Below, piece after piece: positions 1 through 4,730 of a stretch of DNA of 8,033 nt (within the stretch, counting starts at the first letter, position 1; each line of letters opens with the position of its first letter). Location of the stretch: positions 1-8,033 of the forward strand of contig JANQPW010000101.1 of the NCBI GenBank assembly GCA_028285285.1, given 5' to 3'. Below the pieces are notes generated by a model. That model searched no databases. It was not told where the DNA came from and saw only the letters and a list, made by a program, of their open reading frames with translations. This stretch comes from Silvanigrellales bacterium. Lineage in GTDB: Bacteria; Bdellovibrionota_B; Oligoflexia; Silvanigrellales; Silvanigrellaceae. The position numbers were made by a program, and so were the translations under genes.

Positions 1-180
1 GGGAACATGCCACCACCAGTGCAACAGCAACCACAACCACCCACACAGCAGGTTCCTCAGGCACCAACACAGCAAACCCCCGTTCAGCAACCCACTCCGA
101 CTCCAACGCCGACTCCAACACCCACTCCAACACCGACTCCGGCACCGACTCCAACACCGACTCCGAACCCTGGAAAGTGA
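1..180 (+). CDS. C-terminal tail of a Pro/Gln/Thr-rich protein (5' end outside window)
   Basis: Frame 1 is open from the first base to a TGA at 178-180 and gives 59 residues. The first 30 are rich in Pro and Gln (PPPVQQQPQPP, then QQTPVQQ). They run into a Thr-Pro dipeptide repeat with one Ala replacement, ending NPGK. Only this low-complexity tail is visible, so no function can be given. Such Pro/Thr tails usually act as extended linkers, often in envelope or secreted proteins, but that is family-level inference. The frame is supported by the uninterrupted TP periodicity and by the stop lying just before the convergent response regulator gene. A GV repeat read from the other strand is the shadow of this one. 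Confidence 0.6.
   Translation, partial: GNMPPPVQQQPQPPTQQVPQAPTQQTPVQQPTPTPTPTPTPTPTPTPAPTPTPTPNPGK
91..165 (+). repeat. Coding microsatellite encoding (Thr-Pro)n
   Basis: The DNA is built from 6-bp units of the type ACTCCR/ACNCCR. A 12-bp higher-order unit, CCGACTCCAACA, occurs exactly or with one or two changes several times between about 115 and 165. It encodes roughly twelve Pro-x dipeptides, nearly all Pro-Thr. Unit changes in multiples of 6 bp would keep the reading frame, so the tail length could vary between strains by slippage. Confidence 0.8.
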
Positions 181-183
181 GCC

Positions 184-648
184 TCACTCCGCGGAAGTCT
201 GCTTTTTGAGCTCATCGAGAAAAGATCGGATCTCCCTTCGATTTTGCTCGCCAAGCAGGATATCCGACACCGTTTCCACGGCACAGGGTTTTTCAACGAT
301 GCTGAAGACCCCCGGTAGGGCTGCTTCAACTGATGCGATCATCTGACACAATCTCTTTGGTCGGCCGGCAATTTCCCAGTCAAGACCGCCCGTGCACAGC
401 AAAATGCGACTCAATCTCAAGCCTTCATCGGCCACGTGTTGGATCAGCTCCACCCCCGTGAGCTGAGGCATGTGATTGTCGGTGATGAGGTGGGAAATAG
501 CGGCATCACGACGCAGACAATCCAACCCAACTCGGCCATTGTGGGCCACGACAACCTGAAACCCCAAGTCTTCAAAGTGATCCGCCAAAATCTCGCGAAG
601 AGTTTGATCGTCTTCCACAATCAAGAGTTTAAGAACCTTCGGGACCAT
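184..648 (-). CDS. CheY-like single-domain response regulator
   Basis: This encodes a 154-residue receiver-domain protein. With the start chosen here, the acidic pair is D13/D14 in LLIVEDDQ, the phospho-acceptor is D57 in LITDNHMP, the switch Thr is T86 in LLCTG, and the conserved Lys is K120 in VEKP. All essential receiver residues are therefore present, and phosphorylation by a histidine kinase is expected. After the receiver fold there is only a charged helical tail of about 30 residues (GEQNRREIRSFLDELKK) and no DNA-binding or enzymatic output domain. It probably acts by protein contact, as CheY- or Spo0F-type regulators do. No kinase is encoded nearby, so its partner is unknown. An upstream in-frame TTG at 678 would add ten residues, but the ATG at 648 is preferred because GGAG sits 7 nt upstream of it. 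The gene converges on the preceding plus-strand gene with only 3 bp between stop codons. Confidence 0.93.
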   Translation of the reverse strand: MVPKVLKLLIVEDDQTLREILADHFEDLGFQVVVAHNGRVGLDCLRRDAAISHLITDNHMPQLTGVELIQHVADEGLRLSRILLCTGGLDWEIAGRPKRLCQMIASVEAALPGVFSIVEKPCAVETVSDILLGEQNRREIRSFLDELKKQTSAE

Positions 649-712
649 GGCTTGACTCCTGCTGTCTCTGGTTTTCAAATTCCGACGATCTGTTTTTCAT
701 CTTACTATTTGT

Positions 713-740
713 ATTATATTTTGGGATGAACATATTTCAA
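713..740 (-). promoter_or_regulatory. Sigma70-type promoter of the response regulator gene
   Basis: Read on the minus strand, TTGAAA (735-740) is followed after 16 bp by a perfect TATAAT (713-718). The predicted transcription start is near 706, which gives a 5' leader of about 58 nt before the ATG at 648. This places the response regulator in its own transcription unit rather than in an operon with the gene upstream of it. Confidence 0.6.
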
Positions 741-792
741 ATCGAGTCCGTGCTGCAAAAATTCAGCAAGGCCTCTTTTAGTCAAAATTGAA

Positions 793-833
793 GATCAATG
801 TGGGGGTTGTTCAGAAAGTGAACAGTTTTGATC
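793..833. repeat. Nested inverted repeat in the intergenic region
   Basis: Outer arms GATCAA (793-798) and TTGATC (828-833) enclose inner arms TGTTC (808-812) and GAACA (820-824) with a 7-nt loop. The element lies 10 bp beyond the stop of the minus-strand gene ending at 843. It could fold in the 3' end of that transcript, although a run of U is lacking on the minus strand. On the plus strand a short TTTT follows the inner stem. It may be a weak terminator or processing site, or a protein-binding dyad. Confidence 0.35.
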
Positions 834-842
834 AGATGAGGG

Positions 843-1364
843 TCAGTTCGACTTGGCCGTTGAAGAGTTGCGCTTTTTTGAAATCGGGCGTTCTTTCATA
901 ACGTGGTTTATTTTTGCCAAAACAGAGATGCTTTTGCCCCAATCATGGAGCTCCTGCTCAGAGAGCAGCTCAGCCGCTGCATAAAACTCACGCTCACCTT
1001 TTGTGACGCGATAGTTCTTCGCCAAAAACACCTTGAGAACCTCAAAAAATTGGGAAAACTTTCGGTGATCCAATCTGTAAGTTGCCAACACAGCAGCAAC
1101 CAACACATCAAAGCTTCCCCGTTCGGAGTATATCAAAGCATCTAGCGTTGCAGTGGACATTCCAGTGGTTTTGGCTACGCGAACTCGTTCAGCGCTCTTT
1201 TTGAGTTTTTGACGCAACATTAAGGTTAGAGCTTTGCGGACCGGCTCAGCAATCTGCTTCGCTTTTTCTGGGGTCTTACTCAATGTGTCACCATTTGTTG
1301 TCTTCAGGACTGTTTTTCTCTCAATTGTCGACTGCTTACAAGCAAGCGCTCCAGAAAACCCCAT
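843..1364 (-). CDS. Unknown protein with a helix-turn-helix-like segment
   Basis: The product is a basic protein of about 173 residues, mostly predicted helical. With the ATG at 1364 as start, residues about 57-78 (AERVRVAKTTGMSTATLDAL) have the look of an XRE/Cro-type helix-turn-helix: a first helix, a tGMS turn, a second helix, then an ERGS turn and further helices. That reading is from pattern only. The C-terminus is Lys/Arg/Ser-rich (RPISKKRNSSTAKSN). Start choice is weak. The frame is open up to a GTG at 1445, but a minus-strand promoter candidate at 1404-1433 would begin transcription inside that extension. Neither the ATG at 1364 nor the ATG at 1376 has a clear Shine-Dalgarno. The recognisable fold begins well after either start. 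The gene is divergent from the plus-strand gene at 1463, an arrangement often seen when a regulator controls itself and its neighbour. A DNA-binding role is inference. Confidence 0.6.
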   Translation of the reverse strand: MGFSGALACKQSTIERKTVLKTTNGDTLSKTPEKAKQIAEPVRKALTLMLRQKLKKSAERVRVAKTTGMSTATLDALIYSERGSFDVLVAAVLATYRLDHRKFSQFFEVLKVFLAKNYRVTKGEREFYAAAELLSEQELHDWGKSISVLAKINHVMKERPISKKRNSSTAKSN

Positions 1365-1403
1365 ATTAAAATACATATAGTAGAAAATATTGATATTTAT
1401 AAT

Positions 1404-1433
1404 ACTATATCTCTTGTCTAGGATACGTACCAA
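1404..1433 (-). promoter_or_regulatory. Candidate promoter in the AT-rich divergent region
   Basis: On the minus strand, TTGGTA (1428-1433) is followed after 18 bp by TATAGT (1404-1409). The -35 matches consensus at 4 of 6 positions and the -10 at 5 of 6. The surrounding 1365-1415 is strongly AT-rich. A TATAAT hexamer on the plus strand (1398-1403) could serve the divergent gene at 1463, but no convincing -35 accompanies it. If the two promoters are real they overlap, so one bound regulator could control both directions. Confidence 0.3.
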
Positions 1434-1462
1434 TTCACCACCCACGGCGGAGCACGAGAGCT

Positions 1463-2149
1463 ATGCCAAAGATTCAAAAGCCGAGGAAAACCACTCCGAG
1501 GAAAGCAACGTCGAAAACCAAGCGAGAATCGACGGAAGCTGCGGCCTCCGACGATCTGCGCCTTGAGCAAAGCGATCGAGCGTTTATCAAAAGCCTTCTC
1601 GACAAGGCCGAGCTCACCCAAATTGACCCCTTTGCGGATGTCATCGAGGGAACTAAGACCTTCGAGGCCTTTTTCCGCTTCACAGAATGGCTCGACAGGC
1701 TTTGGACGACAGGGTCCACAAAACCTCGAAACAAGCACATTTCAGATGCGCTTCCCGAAGAAACACACGATCTGCAACCGGCGCTCAAAGGTTTGATTGC
1801 TCGCTTTGTCGAAGTGCGAATCAACTCTGGCCAAGCCGAAGACGAAATCTGTGTTGAATACGACACTCGTCGAAGCGTGGCGATCGTTCATGCACCCGAG
1901 ATCGAGGGAGAAACCACAGAACAACGGCTGGCACGCAAAGAAAGGCTCACACGCTACTATTGGCAGTCCATTCCGAGCGCGCAGTACAGCACCATTCGGG
2001 AGATCATCTATACCTGGCCAGAGGAGACCAAATCCAAACTCCAAAGCCTTTTTTTACCGGCCAACTACAACGACTTTTCCATCAAGAGCTTTCAGAAAAA
2101 GCGGCCGAGTAGGGGTGGTCGAAACCCAAAAGTTAAAAGGGTCAACTAA
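1463..2149 (+). CDS. Unknown protein with basic termini
   Basis: I do not recognise this 228-residue protein. The first 22 residues form a Lys/Arg/Thr/Pro-rich tail (MPKIQKPRKTTPRKATSK), and the last 18 are again strongly basic with an RGGR motif (KKRPSRGGRNPKVKR). The core, about 30-205, is a charged, soluble sequence with several aromatic residues. It includes a probable helical segment around FEAFFRFTEWLDRLW (about residues 68-82) and a YYWQSIP stretch near 165. There is no signal peptide and no membrane segment. Basic disordered ends on an acidic-to-neutral core suggest binding to nucleic acid or to an acidic partner, but this is only inference. The ATG at 1463 follows GGAG (1449-1452) at a 10-nt spacing and a closer GAGAG. 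The gene is divergent from the helix-turn-helix-like gene and overlaps the minus-strand ORF at 2142-2633 by 8 bp at its 3' end. Confidence 0.75.
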   Translation: MPKIQKPRKTTPRKATSKTKRESTEAAASDDLRLEQSDRAFIKSLLDKAELTQIDPFADVIEGTKTFEAFFRFTEWLDRLWTTGSTKPRNKHISDALPEETHDLQPALKGLIARFVEVRINSGQAEDEICVEYDTRRSVAIVHAPEIEGETTEQRLARKERLTRYYWQSIPSAQYSTIREIIYTWPEETKSKLQSLFLPANYNDFSIKSFQKKRPSRGGRNPKVKRVN

Positions 2150-2633
2150 AGGGTTGTTTCTTTTTCCGATAGTTGCGGCTTGGAACAAGGGGAACAGAGC
2201 GGAAGTGAGAATGAGAGGCTGGGGAAGAGGTGGAGCGAGCAAAGCGGGCTGAAACATTTGATGTTTTCCCCGACGGCTCATCAAGACGTTTGGCAAACTG
2301 TTCCGGGTGACCACATTCACCGAAACGACCTGAACCCGACAATGGCAAAATCATGTCTTGCCTCACCCCAGGAAGGGGAGGAACGGAAGATCTCACCCGG
2401 CCAGAGTCATCGAGCGACAGAAGGTTCTGCTGCATGAGCAGCTCGCGGCCTTGTTCCAAAGAGGCTACAAACAGCTGTCGCAGGGCTTCTGAGCTGGAAG
2501 ACCTCTCCTGATTCATGAGGTCAGAACCCAACTCTGTGTGCCTTTTCGCCCAGTTGACCAGCTTTTGAATGTGGCGCTCTCGCTCACTCTCACATTGTTT
2601 GAGGGGGCTCTGGCTAACTTGATCTTCACTCAT
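2142..2633 (-). CDS. Unknown soluble protein; second half doubtful
   Basis: This is an open frame of 163 residues with no family I recognise. It begins MSEDQVSQSPLKQ. The start is well supported because a GGGGGGTGA Shine-Dalgarno-like run ends about 5 nt before the ATG at 2633. Residues 1-75 look like a real helical, charged protein (RERHIQKLVNWAKRHTELG, then EALRQLFVASLEQGRELL). From about residue 80 the sequence changes to Ser/Pro/Arg-rich low complexity (SSVPPLPG, RSTSSPASHSHFRS). That resembles translated non-coding DNA, and a stable DNA hairpin falls inside it (2245-2272). A frameshift, or a gene ending earlier in an ancestor, is possible, although I see no better continuation in the other minus frames. 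Its stop codon overlaps the end of the convergent gene by 8 bp. A spurious ORF cannot be excluded. Confidence 0.5.
   Translation of the reverse strand: MSEDQVSQSPLKQCESERERHIQKLVNWAKRHTELGSDLMNQERSSSSEALRQLFVASLEQGRELLMQQNLLSLDDSGRVRSSVPPLPGVRQDMILPLSGSGRFGECGHPEQFAKRLDEPSGKTSNVSARFARSTSSPASHSHFRSVPLVPSRNYRKKKQPFS
2245..2272. repeat. Strong inverted repeat inside the doubtful ORF
   Basis: Arms AAACAT (2252-2257) and ATGTTT (2261-2266) surround a 3-nt loop. The stem extends by a G-T pair, then a small bulge, then CGGG/CCCG (2245-2248 with 2269-2272). As RNA this is about 11 pairs with a small internal bulge. No T run follows on either strand, so it is not a typical intrinsic terminator. It may be a 3'-end structure of the gene ending at 2149, which lies 96 bp upstream. 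Confidence 0.4.
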
Positions 2634-2704
2634 TTTTCACCCCCCTTTCCCAAAAAATTCCGTTCTTCGAGGCCTGGAAGAGACCCCGTACACCGCATCC
2701 TACC

Positions 2705-2753
2705 AGACTCGGAAATTGAATTGATAAGCTTGAGCACGATTCCAATCGAGTCT
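2705..2753. repeat. Long-range inverted repeat upstream of the 2633 start
   Basis: Arms AGACTCG (2705-2711) and CGAGTCT (2747-2753) are perfectly complementary. An additional ATTG/CAAT pairing lies inside after a 3-nt bulge. Within the right half lies a separate dyad, CGATTCCAATCG (2737-2748), with 5-bp arms and a 2-bp centre. The element lies in the 207-bp gap 2634-2840, about 70 bp upstream of the start at 2633. It could be a leader hairpin or a regulator-binding site for that gene. I see no consensus promoter in the gap on the minus strand. Confidence 0.35.
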
Positions 2754-2793
2754 ACACCGCCCAGATGAAGGCAAGCTTCCCCAGCGATTTCTA

Positions 2794-2884
2794 TGCCATA
2801 ATTTTGGCAGGCCCCAGAACCGTTTCGGGCAAATCAAGTTTCAAATACGAAACTGCACCTCAGTCGGATTTGCTGAGGTTTTTA
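2794..2884 (+). ncRNA. Candidate small RNA, partly antisense to the end of the nusB operon
   Basis: An extended -10 element, TGCCATAAT (2794-2802), without a recognisable -35, would start a transcript near 2809. Downstream come three successive stems: GCCC/GGGC (2811-2814 with 2827-2830), AGTTTC/GAAACT (2837-2842 with 2849-2854, 6-nt loop), and the terminator-type ACCTCAG/CTGAGGT stem followed by T5. The RNA would be about 75 nt. From 2841 onward it is antisense to the last codons of the minus-strand gene. No encoded protein is visible on the plus strand here. The call rests only on structure and a weak promoter. Confidence 0.22.
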
Positions 2885-3635
2885 TATCACGGCATGTTGC
2901 GATCAAACCCTGCAATTGTTTCCGAGAAGGGCAAACAATAACCGACTGTATTTTTTTATCAAATTGGGACAACCAACGAATAACCTCTTCCGACACCCGA
3001 TGAGCGCACACTTCCCTCTCAATCGGCGTGAGCGTGTCGGAGTTGTTCACTGAAGAATTCCCCAACGAAAGCCCAAAGGGAACAGGACCATAGAGGCTGT
3101 AAAAGAAATCGACAAGAACCCGCGAATCGAGGGGAACAACAAGCCTTTTCGCAAAAAGCCCTTCAATGCGCCGCAACAACTCAGAAAACAGCTCCCCGAC
3201 TCCTCCAGCAAGATCTTGGGTTCGCAGCAATCGCTGCGTGAGGTCAGCAAAGGGAACTCTCTGTAATGACAGTTCATCGACCGGCTGAAGCCCCGTCAGC
3301 AGCCACCTTTTCACCGAAAGAGCCTCGCCCCGTGTGTCGGGTGCTCCGTTGGGTCCACCATACAAAATCACATCTTGGCTCAAGGGCGAGAAACGGCCGG
3401 CCAGAATCTCATTGAGAAGCTCCTGACGGAGCGAGGCGGGGGTGACGAAGAGCGACACTCCTTTTTGGTTGCTTTCCGCATCGGGGCGACAGGAAAAGAA
3501 GCCGAGCCCTAGGGTGTCTTCACCAGCTGAAGAGGACAAACCATTCTGAGCCTCTTCTGCGTAGGCCTCTGACAAGACACTGTCTAAACGTGAATTTCGA
3601 TCAACGAGAAAGATTTCTTTCAAGGGTGACGACAC
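2841..3635 (-). CDS. Unknown protein translationally linked to nusB
   Basis: This 264-residue protein is not assigned to a family. It is cytoplasmic by appearance, with no signal peptide or membrane segment. The N-terminus (KEIFLVDRNSRLDSVLSEAY) has a hydrophobic strand ending in VD, followed by a helix, loosely like the first strand of a receiver or Rossmann-type fold, but later hallmarks are missing. Residues about 132-170 (FADLTQRLLRTQDLAGGVGE, then LFSELLRRIEGLFAKR) are helical and amphipathic. The start codon at 3635 is GTG, one base after the nusB stop (3637-3639). An alternative TTG at 3623 has GAGGTG about 9 nt upstream, which is better placed than the GAGG abutting the GTG, so the true protein may be 260 residues. 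Close linkage to ribH-nusB implies co-transcription and probably translational coupling. A link to transcription, rRNA processing or flavin supply is possible but not shown by sequence. Confidence 0.75.
   Translation of the reverse strand: MSSPLKEIFLVDRNSRLDSVLSEAYAEEAQNGLSSSAGEDTLGLGFFSCRPDAESNQKGVSLFVTPASLRQELLNEILAGRFSPLSQDVILYGGPNGAPDTRGEALSVKRWLLTGLQPVDELSLQRVPFADLTQRLLRTQDLAGGVGELFSELLRRIEGLFAKRLVVPLDSRVLVDFFYSLYGPVPFGLSLGNSSVNNSDTLTPIEREVCAHRVSEEVIRWLSQFDKKIQSVIVCPSRKQLQGLIATCRDIKTSANPTEVQFRI
2857..2883 (+). terminator. Intrinsic-terminator-shaped hairpin on the plus strand
   Basis: Arms ACCTCAG (2857-2863) and CTGAGGT (2873-2879) form a 7-bp stem with a 9-nt loop, followed directly by a T run (2879-2883) and then ATAT. 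The polarity is plus. On the minus strand, the direction of the overlapping gene, no U run follows. It lies inside the last codons of that gene and would stop plus-strand transcription, either a local small RNA or antisense read-through, from entering the nusB operon. Confidence 0.5.
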
Positions 3636-3636
3636 C

Positions 3637-4098
3637 TCAAGAATTAGCGGTCAAGAACTCCTTGTACACACCATCGAGGATACCATGAACGAAGGACTGA
3701 GACCTTTCACTTCCAAATTCTTTTGCGATTTCAGCCGCATCTGCAATAACAATAGCTGCCTTCACCTTCGGTCGAAAGCGCAGTTCACACAGACACACCC
3801 GTAAAATCGAAACATCGACCCGTGCCATTCGACTCACGCTCCAGTTCTCGCTTTTCTTCTCAATCCAGCTGTCAAAAAAAGCGATTTCATCAATACATAA
3901 GCTCGCGAAAGCTCGAAGAGGTTCGACAAGTTTTTCGTTCAACTCATTTTGCTGACAAAAATCAACAAAAGACTCTTCTCGAAAAAAAGCCTGAGCATTT
4001 CTGTCGAATTGGTAAAGAAACTGAACCGCCGCCCGACGAAGCTGCTTAATCTGTTCGGGCGAATGGGAACTGAAATCCAGTGAGGCAGAGAAAGTCAT
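3637..4098 (-). CDS. nusB: Transcription antitermination factor NusB
   Basis: NusB binds boxA RNA together with S10 (NusE) in the rRNA antitermination complex. This 153-residue protein shows the family pattern along its length. An N-terminal RRAAVQFLYQFD helix corresponds to the usual ARelAlqaLYq. In the C-terminal half, the segments ENWSVSRMARVDVSILRVCL, CELRFRP, ADAAEIAKEFGSE and SFVHGILDGV match the usual nWsldRl..vd..iLR, yEl, AvelAk.fg and fVNGvLd motifs. The consensus Asn of FVNG is His here. Length is normal. A GTG at 4113 overlapping the ribH stop by 4 bp is also possible, but the ATG at 4098 is chosen because GAGGAA lies 7 nt upstream and the extra five residues have no family support. 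It sits between ribH and the unknown gene in one operon. The ribH-nusB order is common in many bacteria. Confidence 0.93.
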   Translation of the reverse strand: MTFSASLDFSSHSPEQIKQLRRAAVQFLYQFDRNAQAFFREESFVDFCQQNELNEKLVEPLRAFASLCIDEIAFFDSWIEKKSENWSVSRMARVDVSILRVCLCELRFRPKVKAAIVIADAAEIAKEFGSERSQSFVHGILDGVYKEFLTANS

Positions 4099-4105
4099 GG
4101 CGCTA

Positions 4106-4112
4106 TTCCTCA
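4106..4112 (-). promoter_or_regulatory. nusB ribosome binding site overlapping the ribH stop codon
   Basis: On the minus strand the ribH stop TGA (4110-4112) is part of TGAGGAA, a good Shine-Dalgarno 7 nt before the nusB ATG at 4098. Ribosomes finishing ribH would therefore sit on the nusB initiation site, which favours translational coupling and decides the nusB start. Confidence 0.6.
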
Positions 4113-4574
4113 CACTGACTCAACCGGCGAGCCTGGACTCAGCGACTTTGACAGGGAGACCATTTCCAAAACGGTTTCAGCAGCTTCCTCTCCCTTATTC
4201 CCAAGCTTACCCCCAGCTCGATCAAACCCCTGCTCGAGCGTCTCGCAAGTGAGAACACCAAACCCAACGGGCTTACCTGTGTTCAGCTGCACAGTCATGA
4301 GCCCACTAGAGGAAGTGGAACACACATAGTCGAAGTGTTGAGTGCTTCCTTTGACCACTGCACCCAGGCAAACGATCCCGTCGAGCTCACACTTTTCAAG
4401 CATCCAAGCTGCGGCCATAGGGAGTTCGAAGCTCCCTGGCACAAACTCTTCTGAAATGAATCCCACACCTCTGCGTCGCAACAGTGCCACAGCGCCCTCA
4501 TGAAGCCGGCTCGTGATGATACTGTTGAAGCGAGCGGTGACCACGCCAATCCGAAAGCGAGACAATGATGTCAT
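4110..4574 (-). CDS. ribH: 6,7-dimethyl-8-ribityllumazine synthase
   Basis: The enzyme condenses 5-amino-6-ribitylamino-uracil with 3,4-dihydroxy-2-butanone 4-phosphate to give lumazine, the penultimate step of riboflavin synthesis. Family motifs are all in place in 154 residues: VVTARFN (11-17, with the aromatic residue that stacks on the substrate), PGSFELP (46-52), LGAVVKGSTQHFDYV (70-84) with the expected catalytic His at 80, PVGFGVLT (102-109), and RAGGKLGNKG (119-128) with the phosphate-binding Arg at 119. Length is typical, and the family assembles as pentamers or 60-mer capsids. The ATG at 4574 has GAGG 8 nt upstream. The gene heads the operon with nusB and an unknown gene. The other riboflavin genes are not in the window, and I see no FMN riboswitch in the 156-bp leader region. 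Confidence 0.97.
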   Translation of the reverse strand: MTSLSRFRIGVVTARFNSIITSRLHEGAVALLRRRGVGFISEEFVPGSFELPMAAAWMLEKCELDGIVCLGAVVKGSTQHFDYVCSTSSSGLMTVQLNTGKPVGFGVLTCETLEQGFDRAGGKLGNKGEEAAETVLEMVSLSKSLSPGSPVESV

Positions 4575-4602
4575 GCGGAAACCTCAGTTTTTCTTGAGAC
4601 CA

Positions 4603-4636
4603 TACCCGCCACAACCTAGGCTCGAAAAGACGGGTA
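4603..4636 (-). repeat. Inverted repeat in the ribH leader
   Basis: TACCCG (4603-4608) and CGGGTA (4631-4636) are perfectly complementary across 22 nt and lie about 29-62 bp before the ribH start. A stem with such a large loop is weak on its own. It lacks the conserved boxes of an FMN riboswitch, so it may be a chance repeat or a binding site. Confidence 0.2.
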
Positions 4637-4682
4637 GATCAAGGACTTTATTGGCCTTCGAGGTCGCCAAAGATTTGTGCTT

Positions 4683-4697
4683 CTGCGATTCTCGCAG
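4683..4697. promoter_or_regulatory. Perfect 6-3-6 palindrome upstream of the acyl-CoA dehydrogenase gene
   Basis: CTGCGA-TTC-TCGCAG is a perfect inverted repeat of 15 bp, 34 bp before the start at 4731. A poor promoter-like pair flanks it on the plus strand: TTGTGC at 4675-4680 and TAATAA at 4698-4703, 17 bp apart, each matching consensus at only three positions. The palindrome would fill that spacer, the classic position of a repressor operator. No U run follows, so a terminator is unlikely. The binding protein is unknown, and the sequence does not match the FadR or PsrA sites I know. Confidence 0.4.
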
Positions 4698-4730
4698 TAA
4701 TAAAACCCTGATCAAAAGAAGGAGTGGGCA

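Noticed and set aside
84..329. Minus-strand ORF ending in a long Gly-Val repeat
   Set aside because: It is the reverse-strand reading of the Thr-Pro coding repeat and overlaps the response regulator, which has a far better family match.
649..678. Ten-residue N-terminal extension of the response regulator from a TTG start
   Set aside because: The ATG at 648 has a well-placed GGAG, and receiver domains normally begin a few residues before the first beta strand, as this start gives.
1365..1445. GTG-started N-terminal extension of the helix-turn-helix-like protein
   Set aside because: It lies in AT-rich promoter DNA, encodes an Ile/Tyr/Asn-rich stretch unlike the rest, and precedes the likely transcription start.
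2640..2840. tRNA-like or mobile-element-like content in the gap
   Set aside because: I looked for a T-loop motif and cloverleaf arms and found only partial matches around GATTCCAATC whose flanks do not pair. No transposase remnant or target duplication is visible.
4575..4730. FMN riboswitch controlling ribH
   Set aside because: The conserved sequence boxes and multi-stem order of the FMN element are not visible; only a weak inverted repeat is present.
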